Positions 50,979-59,526 of a stretch of DNA of 64,000 nucleotides are shown piece after piece. A model generated the notes under the pieces. The model was not told where the DNA came from. It ran no database searches and saw nothing but the letters and a program-made list of their open reading frames with translations. How positions within the stretch are numbered: the stretch's first letter is position 1; the number at the start of each line of letters is the position of its first letter. Position numbers and translations under genes: made by a program. Source of the stretch: MKUN01 sp964481425 (GTDB lineage Bacteria; Bacteroidota; Bacteroidia; Chitinophagales; Chitinophagaceae); assembly GCA_964481425.1 (NCBI GenBank), contig CAYZTM010000005.1:1-64000 (forward strand), written 5' to 3'.

Positions 50979-51000
50979 CATCATAAAAAATATTTTACAG

Positions 51001-51336
51001 ATGGACTCCAAAGAATGTTCAGGACAATTGTTACCGGTACGCGACGCAATCGATGTATTAAGTGGTAAGTGGAAAATACCTATTATCGTGGCACTTATGC
51101 ATGGCAATTACAGGTTCAGGGAGCTACACCGGATGGTGGGTATCTCACCCAAAATGCTGTCGAAGGAGCTTAAAGAGCTTGAAATGCACCAACTTGTTAA
51201 GCGGACAGTTTATGATACCATACCTGTTAGCGTTGAATATGAGCTAACACCTTATGCAGCTTCTCTAAAAAAGGTGATCGGGGCATTGGGAGAGTGGGGG
51301 GCACAGCACAGGAAAAAGGTAATGGGTAAAAAATAG
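51001..51336 (+). CDS. HxlR family transcriptional regulator, YodB/HypR-like
   Basis: 111 residues, winged helix with VLSGKWKIPIIVALMHGNYRFRELHRMVGISPKMLSKELKELE. Cys6 (MDSKEC) is the only Cys and corresponds in position to Cys6 of YodB, which senses quinones and diamide by disulfide or adduct formation. A DoxX gene is divergent, with shared operator-like repeats. It also reads into the phosphoesterase gene. Confidence 0.88.
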   Translation: MDSKECSGQLLPVRDAIDVLSGKWKIPIIVALMHGNYRFRELHRMVGISPKMLSKELKELEMHQLVKRTVYDTIPVSVEYELTPYAASLKKVIGALGEWGAQHRKKVMGKK

Positions 51337-51340
51337 ACTA

Positions 51341-51835
51341 TTGACGAAGATCGGGTTAATATCAGATACACATAGCTACCTCGACGAAGCAGTCTTCAGG
51401 CATTTCGAACAATGCGATGAAGTATGGCATATTGGGGATTTCGGTACCGCTGAACTTGCCGAAAAGCTTAAGCAATTCAGACCTTTACGAGGGGTGTATG
51501 GTAATGTTGATGGGCAGGATATAAGAATGGAATTCCCCGAAAGGCTTCGTTTTTATTGCGAAGAGGTTGAGGTGCTTATGACCCACATCGGGGGATATCC
51601 CGGCAGGTACGCACCTAAAATTAAAGCAGAAATATATGCCGATCCGCCACAACTGTTCCTTAGCGGGCATTCTCATATTCTGAAAGTGATCTATGATGAA
51701 AAGATAAAGTGCCTGCATATGAACCCTGGTGCTGCCGGCAAGGTTGGCTGGCATAAGGTGCGTACAATAATCCGCTTTGCAATAGACGGTAAGGATATGA
51801 AAAACTGTGAAGTTATAGAGCTGGGAAAGAAATAA
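51341..51835 (+). CDS. YfcE-type metallophosphoesterase
   Basis: 164 residues, start TTG (51341). Metal ligands in GLISDTHSY (D-x-H), GDFG, GNVDG, MTHIGGYPGRY and SGHSHI, the complete binuclear set. Acts on phosphodiesters or monoesters in the cytoplasm. Four bases after the HxlR gene, which suggests co-transcription. Confidence 0.9.
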   Translation: MTKIGLISDTHSYLDEAVFRHFEQCDEVWHIGDFGTAELAEKLKQFRPLRGVYGNVDGQDIRMEFPERLRFYCEEVEVLMTHIGGYPGRYAPKIKAEIYADPPQLFLSGHSHILKVIYDEKIKCLHMNPGAAGKVGWHKVRTIIRFAIDGKDMKNCEVIELGKK

Positions 51836-51859
51836 TTAACTTGCAGCAAATTAATTGCA

Positions 51860-52294
51860 ATGGGGATCACAGACAGGTTATTTAAAATGAAAACAGAGAA
51901 AGCTGAGGCCAATCTTAAGGCTGGCCAGGAGTTTTTGGCTGCCAACAAGCAAAAGGAAGGGGTCACGGAATTACCAAGTGGCTTGCAATACGAGGTAATA
52001 ACTGAAGGGACAGGAGAAAAACCGACTGCATATAATACGGTAACCTGTCATTATCATGGCACTTTGATAGATGGTACTGTATTCGACAGCTCTGTGCAAC
52101 GGGGACAACCTGCAAAGTTTCCACTAAATATGGTCATTAAAGGCTGGACGGAAGGCCTGCAGTTGATGCCGGTGGGCAGCAAGTACCGGTTTTATATTCC
52201 GGCACACCTGGCCTATGGCGACAGGCAGGTAAGTGCGGCGATAGGTGCTAATAGTACCTTGATATTTGATGTTGAACTGCTTGGGATCAATTAA
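51860..52294 (+). CDS. FKBP-type peptidyl-prolyl cis-trans isomerase
   Basis: 144 residues without signal peptide, so cytoplasmic. The N-terminal 35 residues are a helical extension (KTEKAEANLKAGQEFLAANK) like that of FklB/MIP and the FKBP domain has GTLIDGTVFDSS, MVIKGWTEGLQLMPVGSKYRFYIPAHLAYG. Confidence 0.93.
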   Translation: MGITDRLFKMKTEKAEANLKAGQEFLAANKQKEGVTELPSGLQYEVITEGTGEKPTAYNTVTCHYHGTLIDGTVFDSSVQRGQPAKFPLNMVIKGWTEGLQLMPVGSKYRFYIPAHLAYGDRQVSAAIGANSTLIFDVELLGIN

Positions 52295-52300
52295 TATGGC

Positions 52301-53293
52301 ATGCCTGTAAAGGTGCAGCGATACGTAGCCGTTCTGTCAGTTATCCTGTTCTTTGGGAAACTGCTTGCCTGGTATTTGACCCATTCCGTCGCTATCCTTA
52401 CAGATGCGCTTGAGAGCACAGTAAACGTGATAACCGGCTTTATCGGCCTGTATAGCGTACTATTGGCAGCCAAGCCCCGCGATGCCAATCATCCGTATGG
52501 CCATGGTAAGGCAGAGTTTATATCTGCAGCGGTCGAGGGTGCCTTGATAATGGTTGCAGGCCTGTTCATTATCTACGAAGCAGTAGCACAGTTATTGGAA
52601 CCTAAACCGCTGCACCAGTTAAATGTTGGTATTCTTATTACGCTTGCTGCCGGCCTGGTCAACTTCCTGTTCGGTCGCTATGCAGTAAATGCGGGCAAAA
52701 AAAATCGTTCTGCCACAGTGGAGGCGGCGGGCAATCACTTGCTCACAGACGCTTATTCTACCCTTGCGATAGTGATAGGCCTGAGCATTTTGCTGCTTAC
52801 AGGCTGGCAGTGGATAGATAGTGCAGTAGCTTTGTGTTTTTCACTCATTATCATTGTGACCGGCTATAAAGTCCTACGGCGCTCCCTTGCCGGTATTATG
52901 GATGAGGCGGATGAAGCAATACTGACCGAGGTGATAGACGTTTTGCAACGCAGGCGAAAGGCCGATTGGATAGACCTCCATAACCTTCGTGTGATCCAGT
53001 ATGGCGAAGTATTGCATGTGGACGCCCATTTAACACTCCCCTGGTATTACAGGGTTGCTGATGCCGAGAAAGAGATACATGGACTTGAAGATATGATAAG
53101 GGACCACTTTGGTGACAAGGTAGAGCTATTCATACATATCGATGCATGTATGTCTTATTCCTGCAAATTATGTGCTTTGGATGCTTGTCCTGTAAGGCAG
53201 GAGGTCTTTCAGAAGCAGGTTATGTGGACGATGGATAATGTATGGGCCGATGAAAAACACGGCAAACCTGCGGGTTCCGATGCTAAGTCATAA
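52301..53293 (+). CDS. cation diffusion facilitator transporter
   Basis: 330 residues; six membrane helices (~6-205), with metal-binding residues in HSVAILTDALES and HPYGHGKAEFIS and in the second pair GNHLLTDAYS. The C-terminal domain ends in a His/Cys-rich string (HIDACMSYSCKLCALDACPV). Exports Zn2+ or a related divalent ion. Six bases after the FKBP gene and convergent with rnhA (six-base overlap). Confidence 0.92.
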   Translation: MPVKVQRYVAVLSVILFFGKLLAWYLTHSVAILTDALESTVNVITGFIGLYSVLLAAKPRDANHPYGHGKAEFISAAVEGALIMVAGLFIIYEAVAQLLEPKPLHQLNVGILITLAAGLVNFLFGRYAVNAGKKNRSATVEAAGNHLLTDAYSTLAIVIGLSILLLTGWQWIDSAVALCFSLIIIVTGYKVLRRSLAGIMDEADEAILTEVIDVLQRRRKADWIDLHNLRVIQYGEVLHVDAHLTLPWYYRVADAEKEIHGLEDMIRDHFGDKVELFIHIDACMSYSCKLCALDACPVRQEVFQKQVMWTMDNVWADEKHGKPAGSDAKS

Positions 53294-53761
53294 TAGGGTT
53301 TCTCCCGCATCATTTTCATATCCTTCATCTACTAACAGGTTGTTACCGTCAGCGGCTGCAGTAGCCAGTTCATCACAGCGATTATTCCATTTGTTATTGG
53401 CATGCCCTTTTACCCAGTTAAATTTTACATGGTGTTTCTTATGGTAAATTAGATACTCCATCCAAAGGTCAGCGTTCTTTTTGTCCTTGAAGCCCTTTCT
53501 CACCCAGTTGTGTACCCATCCTTGCTCTACAGCGTTTACCACGTAAGACGAGTCGGTGTATATGTTGATGTTCAACCCCTCCCGTTTCAGGCTTTTTAAG
53601 GCTACGATCACAGCCATCAATTCCATACGGTTATTGGTTGTGCGCCGGTAACCTTGCGACAGTTCTTTCATTGTAGTGCCCCATTGCATCACGATACCAT
53701 AACCACCGGGCCCGGGATTGCCACGTGCGGCGCCATCTGTATATATTACCAGTTGAGACAT
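53288..53761 (-). CDS. rnhA: ribonuclease HI
   Basis: 157 residues with the four acidic positions: IYTDGAARGNPGPGG (D), ELMAVIVAL (E), YTDSSYVVNA (D) and NNRCDELATAA (D). Cleaves RNA in RNA-DNA hybrids. Single gene. Confidence 0.97.
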   Translation of the reverse strand: MSQLVIYTDGAARGNPGPGGYGIVMQWGTTMKELSQGYRRTTNNRMELMAVIVALKSLKREGLNINIYTDSSYVVNAVEQGWVHNWVRKGFKDKKNADLWMEYLIYHKKHHVKFNWVKGHANNKWNNRCDELATAAADGNNLLVDEGYENDAGETLL

Positions 53762-53875
53762 GCTGTCAGTTCATTATGTGTTATTCCATGTACGGTCTTT
53801 GATCTTACCGGCTTATATACAATATGATCCTGTATTTAGGCACCAACCGCTATCTTTACGCCCAAAAATAGACAG

Positions 53876-54619
53876 TTGAAGGACAAAATAAAAGTTGCTG
53901 CCGTAAGTTACCTCAATACAAAACCTTTGCTATACGGAATAGAGCGCAGCGAACTGATGACAGGAATAGAATTATTATTGGATTACCCCTCACGCCTGGC
54001 GGAGCGTCTACAGAATAATGAGATCGACATGGCCCTTTTGCCGGTTGCTGCCTTGCCGGGGATCGAAGGTGCAAGGATCGTTAGTGACTATGGTATTGCA
54101 TCGGATGGTAATGTGGCCTCCGTAGCCATATTTAGCCATGTGCCAATGGAAGAAATAGAGTCTATATATCTCGATTATCAGTCCCGGAGTTCGGTAAGGC
54201 TGGCCCGGCTGTTATTAGAACAATATTGGGATAAAGACATTCAGTATAAGCCTGCCCCGGAGCATTACATTGATTATATAAACAATACTACTGCGGGTGT
54301 TATTATCGGAGACAGGGCATTGAAGCAGTTTACCAATTTCGCCTATGTTTACGACCTCGCCACGGCATGGAAGGAATTTACCAGGCTCGATTTTGTTTTT
54401 GCCGCCTGGGTGGCCAATAAAGAGTTGCCGGAGGATTTTCTGCAAGCATTTAATGAGGCAAATGCATACGGCCTGCAGCACCTTGACGAGGTTATTGAGG
54501 CCAATCCCTTTCCTTATTACAACTTAAAGACCTATTATACTGAAAATATTAAATACAAGCTTGATGCTGCAAAGCTGAAGGGGATGCATAAATTTCTCGA
54601 AATGATAAAGGCCGGATAG
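53876..54619 (+). CDS. mqnA: chorismate dehydratase (menaquinone, futalosine route)
   Basis: 247 residues from a TTG start (53876). Contains the family opening VAAVSYLNTKPLLYGI and the ALLPVAAL and SRSSVRLARLLL elements of the MqnA/MqnD periplasmic-binding-like fold. Makes 3-enolpyruvyl-benzoate from chorismate. The other mqn genes are outside the window. Confidence 0.9.
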   Translation: MKDKIKVAAVSYLNTKPLLYGIERSELMTGIELLLDYPSRLAERLQNNEIDMALLPVAALPGIEGARIVSDYGIASDGNVASVAIFSHVPMEEIESIYLDYQSRSSVRLARLLLEQYWDKDIQYKPAPEHYIDYINNTTAGVIIGDRALKQFTNFAYVYDLATAWKEFTRLDFVFAAWVANKELPEDFLQAFNEANAYGLQHLDEVIEANPFPYYNLKTYYTENIKYKLDAAKLKGMHKFLEMIKAG

Positions 54620-54662
54620 GCTTTTATTATACTGCTATACTGCCCGCCTTCATATCATTTTA

Positions 54663-54670
54663 TACCTTTG
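54663..54670 (+). promoter_or_regulatory. -7 element upstream of the HMG-CoA lyase-like gene
   Basis: TACCTTTG, exact match, 16 bases before the ATG. Confidence 0.45.
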
Positions 54671-54686
54671 GGTTTTAATTGATCGT

Positions 54687-55544
54687 ATGCCGTCTAGCAT
54701 TACACTTGTAGAATGTCCGCGCGATGCCATGCAGGGCTGGAAGCATTTCATCCCTACCGAACAGAAAGTGAGATACCTAAATACCTTGCTGCAGGCAGGT
54801 TTCGATGTGCTTGATTTCGGTTCCTTCGTGTCGCCCAAAGCTATCCCGCAGATGGCAGATACTAAGGATGTGATCCCACAGCTGGATATGAGCAATACGC
54901 ATACTAAATTGCTTGCTATTATTGCCAATACACATGGGGCCGAAGATGCAGTACAATACGACCAGGTCACTTATCTCGGTTTCCCTTTTTCTATTTCCGA
55001 GACCTTCCAGTTGCGGAATACGAACAAGACGATCGCAGAATCGCTGAAGCAGGTGGAGGAGATACAGCGTCTTTGTATACAGCATAACAAAGAACTGGTG
55101 ATCTATATATCCATGGGATTTGGCAATCCATATGGCGATCCTTACAACGCAGAAGTAGCCATAGACTGGGTGGGTAAATTAGTGCAACTGGGCGTCAGGA
55201 CAATAGCTATGTCAGATACCGTAGGTGTAGCCAAACCCCATAACATTGAATATATATTCAAAAGCCTGGTTCCTGAATTTAAGGATGTGAGCATTGGTGC
55301 TCACTTTCACTCTTCGCCTGATAAGTGGGAGGAAAAGGTACAAGCCGCCTATGATAATGGTTGTATGAGGTTCGATAGCGCATTGAAGGGTATCGGTGGT
55401 TGCCCGATGGCTGAAGACGAACTGGTGGGCAATATTGCAACGGAAAATATTGTAGATTGGTGCACCCGGAAGGATATTGCACTCAACATAAACAGGGATG
55501 TTTTCAGGGAAGCCATTATGATGGCTGGCGAGATATTTATATAA
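54687..55544 (+). CDS. hydroxymethylglutaryl-CoA lyase-type enzyme
   Basis: 285 residues, HMGL-like TIM barrel. It opens with SSITLVECPRDAMQGW (active-site PRD box), has ISMGFGNPYGDPYNAEVAIDW and HFHSSPDKW, and the Cys of GIGGCPMAEDELVGN that is catalytic in HMG-CoA lyases. Splits HMG-CoA to acetoacetate and acetyl-CoA in leucine or ketone metabolism. Sixteen bases upstream of panB. Confidence 0.88.
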   Translation: MPSSITLVECPRDAMQGWKHFIPTEQKVRYLNTLLQAGFDVLDFGSFVSPKAIPQMADTKDVIPQLDMSNTHTKLLAIIANTHGAEDAVQYDQVTYLGFPFSISETFQLRNTNKTIAESLKQVEEIQRLCIQHNKELVIYISMGFGNPYGDPYNAEVAIDWVGKLVQLGVRTIAMSDTVGVAKPHNIEYIFKSLVPEFKDVSIGAHFHSSPDKWEEKVQAAYDNGCMRFDSALKGIGGCPMAEDELVGNIATENIVDWCTRKDIALNINRDVFREAIMMAGEIFI

Positions 55545-55560
55545 ATTTCAAGATTTTATT

Positions 55561-56376
55561 ATGTCGACACACGGCGAAATAAAGAGGGTCACAACGCACA
55601 CACTGCAATCAATGAAGCAGCAGGGCGAAAAGATCAGTATGCTTACTGCCTACGATTATTCTATGGCGCGCATATTGGATGATGCCGGCATAGATGTGCT
55701 GCTCGTTGGCGATTCGGCCTCAAATGTTATGGCAGGACATGAGACCACACTGCCCATCACACTCGATCACATGATCTATCATGCCCGGAGTGTGGTAAGG
55801 GCCGCGAAGCGCTGCCTGATCGTTGTTGACCTGCCCTTCGGCAGCTACCAGGGTAATAGTAAAGAGGCTTTGAATAGTGCTATCCGCATCATGAAAGAGG
55901 CGGGTGCCCATGCCATTAAATTAGAGGGTGGGGAAGAAGTAGCTGATTCTATAAAAAGGATAGTTGGAGCCGGTGTACCTGTTATGGGACACCTTGGGCT
56001 AACACCGCAATCCATTTATAAGTTTGGCACCTACACGGTAAGGGCTAAGGAAGAGGAGGAAGCAGAAATGCTGTTGCATAATGCACGCCTGCTGGAGGCC
56101 TCCGGTTGTTTTGCTATTGTGCTTGAGAAGATACCGGCTTCATTAGGCAGGCAGGTTGCAGAAATGGTAAAGATACCTGTGATAGGTATCGGCGCGGGCA
56201 TGCATGTAGATGGCCAGGTATTGGTGATGCATGATATGCTGGGCATTACCAAAGACTTTTCTCCCCGGTTCCTGCGTAGGTATCTTAACCTCTACGATGA
56301 TATTAAAGATGCAACGGCCCGTTTTATAAAGGACGTTAAAGACACAGATTTCCCTAACGAAAAGGAACAGTATTAA
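55561..56376 (+). CDS. panB: ketopantoate hydroxymethyltransferase
   Basis: 271 residues; standard motifs MLTAYDYSMARILDDAGIDVLLVGDSASNVMAGH and MGHLGLTPQSIYKFG, and VIGIGAGMHVDGQVLV. First step of pantothenate and CoA synthesis. Its stop codon shares a base with the yggS ATG (TAATG). Confidence 0.97.
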   Translation: MSTHGEIKRVTTHTLQSMKQQGEKISMLTAYDYSMARILDDAGIDVLLVGDSASNVMAGHETTLPITLDHMIYHARSVVRAAKRCLIVVDLPFGSYQGNSKEALNSAIRIMKEAGAHAIKLEGGEEVADSIKRIVGAGVPVMGHLGLTPQSIYKFGTYTVRAKEEEEAEMLLHNARLLEASGCFAIVLEKIPASLGRQVAEMVKIPVIGIGAGMHVDGQVLVMHDMLGITKDFSPRFLRRYLNLYDDIKDATARFIKDVKDTDFPNEKEQY

Positions 56377-57056
56377 TGGTTAACGAAGCTGCCTGGAGAG
56401 CCTTACATGAAGAATGCATAAAAAAAAATGTAAAGCTCATTGCTGTATCTAAAACAAAGCCGGCAGAAGATATTGAAGATATGTATGCCCTTGGTCAGCG
56501 GGATTTTGGTGAGAATTATGTGCAGGAGCTTGTTGAGAAGCAGGCAAAATTACCCGCTGATATACGCTGGCATTACATTGGCCACTTGCAAAGTAACAAG
56601 GTCAAATACATAGCCCCTTTTGTACACCTTATACACGCTGTAGACAGTTTTAAATTATTGCTTGAGATCAATAAACAGGGCCAAAAGAACAATCGGGTCA
56701 TAGATGTATTGCTACAGGCTCATATTGCAGATGAAGAAACTAAGTTCGGTATGGATGAACGGGATCTTATTGAGTTCTTTCAATATTACAATGCTCAAAT
56801 GGAAGCTCTGCATCATGTACGTATCCGCGGTTTGATGGGTATGGCTACCAATACAGATAGTGATGTACAAGTCCGGTCGGAATTTAAAAAGTTGCATGAC
56901 ATTTTTAAAACTATACAGGGTTCAGAGTTTCTCGGAAAAAATTATTTTGATACCTGTTCCATGGGCATGAGCAGCGATTATAAAATCGCCATTGAAGAGG
57001 GCGGTAATATGATTCGCGTTGGTAGCCTTTTATTCGGAGAGCGCCAGTATATTTAG
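56376..57056 (+). CDS. YggS-type PLP-binding protein
   Basis: 226 residues. PLP lysine in LIAVSKTKPAEDI (about residue 27), GENYVQEL, WHYIGHLQSNKVKYI and the C-terminal MGMSSDYKIAIEEGGNMIRVG. A fold-III alanine-racemase-like protein without racemase activity; maintains PLP balance. Coupled to panB through the TAATG overlap. Confidence 0.93.
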   Translation: MVNEAAWRALHEECIKKNVKLIAVSKTKPAEDIEDMYALGQRDFGENYVQELVEKQAKLPADIRWHYIGHLQSNKVKYIAPFVHLIHAVDSFKLLLEINKQGQKNNRVIDVLLQAHIADEETKFGMDERDLIEFFQYYNAQMEALHHVRIRGLMGMATNTDSDVQVRSEFKKLHDIFKTIQGSEFLGKNYFDTCSMGMSSDYKIAIEEGGNMIRVGSLLFGERQYI

Positions 57057-57065
57057 CAGGTGTCA

Positions 57066-58859
57066 CTATTCATTAAAAGACGATACCCGGAAGCTGTCAA
57101 TAAATAATGTTCCATTACTTCCGGGGTTCCAAAATGAAATACCTACCGAATCAAATGGAGCCTGTGGGATCTTGACATCAAAGTAGATATTCGCGTTACC
57201 ATTGGCTGAGAAGTATCGGTCTAGTCTTATCATTCTTTCTTTTATCACTTCGCCTTTGTGCAAGAACCTAACGATAAATTCACGCATGCCCCAAACATTC
57301 CATTCTTTATCTCCTGTAATTGTAGCTTCCAGTTGTAGCCATTGATCATTACGCGTATTCGTAAATTTGAATTTGTCCCAACCGCTTGAAGGATTATGAC
57401 CTGGCGGACCGATATAAAGACAATGACGACCATTTATTATGGTATCGTTCGCAATAAGTGATGTGTCTGTGTAGTTATTCTTATAAATTATCTGCAGACC
57501 TTTTTTATTACCTTCAAAAATTTCATCCGTATCTTTTAATTTATTTATTTCTGGGGAGATATGCCAGCGACCTAATACCCGCCAAAAATAGTGCTCGTTG
57601 TTAGTTTGATTATCCAACAGTCCGTTCTTTGCATGTGCATTATAAGTGAACCAAAAATTCATATAGATGAATAGGAGCACAAATGGATAAAATGAGATTG
57701 AGAGCCATTTGCGTTTCATCAATACCTCTACCAAAGCCGCAATGGGAAACATAAGCACAGCATAACTCTGTACCATTGCTCTTCCTCCAAAATAGCTGGC
57801 ATCCCATGAACATACTATATATAGGTTGATAATAAAGAAAGTTAATAGAGCTATCCAGTGTTTATGTCTTTTGATAAGTGGGTATATCCCTATGAAAGCA
57901 AGGAACATCATTGGCGTATACATTAGCCAGCCTGTAGAATAACTAAAAAGATAATCCACGAAGTGCGGCGATAGAAAGGAGAATCCTTGTTCCCCATAGC
58001 TATAAACGATCCATTTGCCTGCGGTATATTTCCAATATACGATCTGTATTGAGAATACGGACGCGGCGCAAATAAATGCCAATACGATCTTTAACCGGTG
58101 TTTTTTTAGGAATATTAATTGCTTCATTATTGAATTGCGAGAGAAGCTTTCAATACCCCAAAGTAAGGGTATGATGCAGCCGATGATCTCACTTGGGCGG
58201 GTAAGAGTAGCAAGTCCCATCAGCCCACCTATTATTATAGCTGTCCCATAATTTGGCCGTTCATAGAATTTTATTGTGCTGAGAATTAGAAAGACATAGA
58301 TAGTGAATAGCCAGGTATGAGAAAGCCCGCTATCTATTGAGGAAAGATTTAGATAGTTAGTGCCAAATACTAATAAAATAAGACTTATGGCTGTCACAGC
58401 ATCACTGTAATACCGAAGTAGCAATTTTCTAAAATACCATAGCCCCAGCAAAGAGACTAATAATCCTCCCGTTTGTATAGCAAATTGATAAGGTGCTGAG
58501 AAACCGTCCTGCGGATAACCGAGCGGTTTGGCAAGCAGATTTGCTACTGTGAAAAATGGAAAGTACATAATGGCCATACCCGAGGAGTATTTCATGACAT
58601 AATTGCCATTCACCAGGAAAGCTTGCTGGAATTCCAAATTATCGGGATGATATTTGTTTATGATCTCGTCTTTCGCTTTTTGATGTCGTAGGTCCTTATA
58701 AATGAATATAGATGGTAGGTACCAGTAATAGCCAGATACATCCCATGATATGGTTGCTTCTGTAGCAGGCTTTTCCCATTTGGGGAAGAAAAAATAGCTG
58801 CAATAGAACATTGATACAGTACATGCTAAAAAAGCAAGAAAAGACAGTCTGCGGGTCAT
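57066..58859 (-). CDS. multi-pass glycosyltransferase-like membrane protein
   Basis: 597 residues with about 11 membrane helices in the first ~430 and a soluble C-terminal periplasmic domain (~430-597, beta-rich, ends in VSSFNE). The N-terminal loop carries WDVSGYYWYLPSIFI, with an acidic residue at the position of the catalytic Asp in PMT/ArnT-type (GT39/GT83) enzymes, and the rest resembles them in plan. No motif proves the activity. Follows the ABC ATPase gene after 31 bases on the same strand. Confidence 0.6.
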   Translation of the reverse strand: MTRRLSFLAFLACTVSMFYCSYFFFPKWEKPATEATISWDVSGYYWYLPSIFIYKDLRHQKAKDEIINKYHPDNLEFQQAFLVNGNYVMKYSSGMAIMYFPFFTVANLLAKPLGYPQDGFSAPYQFAIQTGGLLVSLLGLWYFRKLLLRYYSDAVTAISLILLVFGTNYLNLSSIDSGLSHTWLFTIYVFLILSTIKFYERPNYGTAIIIGGLMGLATLTRPSEIIGCIIPLLWGIESFSRNSIMKQLIFLKKHRLKIVLAFICAASVFSIQIVYWKYTAGKWIVYSYGEQGFSFLSPHFVDYLFSYSTGWLMYTPMMFLAFIGIYPLIKRHKHWIALLTFFIINLYIVCSWDASYFGGRAMVQSYAVLMFPIAALVEVLMKRKWLSISFYPFVLLFIYMNFWFTYNAHAKNGLLDNQTNNEHYFWRVLGRWHISPEINKLKDTDEIFEGNKKGLQIIYKNNYTDTSLIANDTIINGRHCLYIGPPGHNPSSGWDKFKFTNTRNDQWLQLEATITGDKEWNVWGMREFIVRFLHKGEVIKERMIRLDRYFSANGNANIYFDVKIPQAPFDSVGISFWNPGSNGTLFIDSFRVSSFNE

Positions 58860-58890
58860 ACAGAAAAAATAGATAGTGTTATGAATTGCG

Positions 58891-59508
58891 TTATCTGTAA
58901 GATAGAATATTAATCTGTTCTTTGCAAAAAAAATATTCTCTTACATCATTGGATGCAACAATGATCATCCTGTTGCTAGTATAACGTTCTATCCAATCCC
59001 GATATTGTTCCACGCCATTTTGATCAAGGTTGGTGCATGGTTCATCGAGTAATAATACAGGTGTATTCGAAAAAATGGCCTGCGCAAGCTTTACCCTTTG
59101 TTTCATGCCCGATGAATAATCTCCGATCACTTTATCTGCAGCATGTGCCAGCCCGGTTATTTCTATTATGTTTTGTATTGAGATACCGGCTAATGGCTTC
59201 TTAAATGAGAAATGAAAGTTCAGGAACTCATTCAGTGTTAGTTCTTCTACGATCTCCATGCCCGGGGCACAAAAACTAATGTTGGGGAATACGTCGTTAC
59301 CCTCTACTTTTTTGCCACCGGACTCATAGAGTACTTTGCCAAGAGAGGGTGGCTGCATACCGGCTATGATACGAAGCAGGGTAGACTTTCCACTACCGTT
59401 CTCGCCCAGTAGGGCGTAAGTTCCGGGAGTGTCAAAAGAATAATGTATTTCTTTAAATATCCAGTGACGCTGAAAACGCTTGCTTATATTTTCAAGAGAT
59501 ATCTTCAT
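58891..59508 (-). CDS. ABC transporter ATP-binding protein
   Basis: 205 residues. Walker A GENGSGKSTLL (about residue 34), Q-loop near 80, signature YSSGMKQRVKLAQAI and Walker B VLLLDEPCTNLD, with an H-loop position occupied by Asn (IIVASNDVRE) instead of His. No permease gene is adjacent. It is 18 bases after lpxC-fabZ in the same direction, in the place where many Bacteroidota carry lpxA, so a lipid or envelope function is plausible. Confidence 0.85.
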   Translation of the reverse strand: MKISLENISKRFQRHWIFKEIHYSFDTPGTYALLGENGSGKSTLLRIIAGMQPPSLGKVLYESGGKKVEGNDVFPNISFCAPGMEIVEELTLNEFLNFHFSFKKPLAGISIQNIIEITGLAHAADKVIGDYSSGMKQRVKLAQAIFSNTPVLLLDEPCTNLDQNGVEQYRDWIERYTSNRMIIVASNDVREYFFCKEQINILSYR

Positions 59509-59526
59509 GCGGCGCTTTCATAGCTG

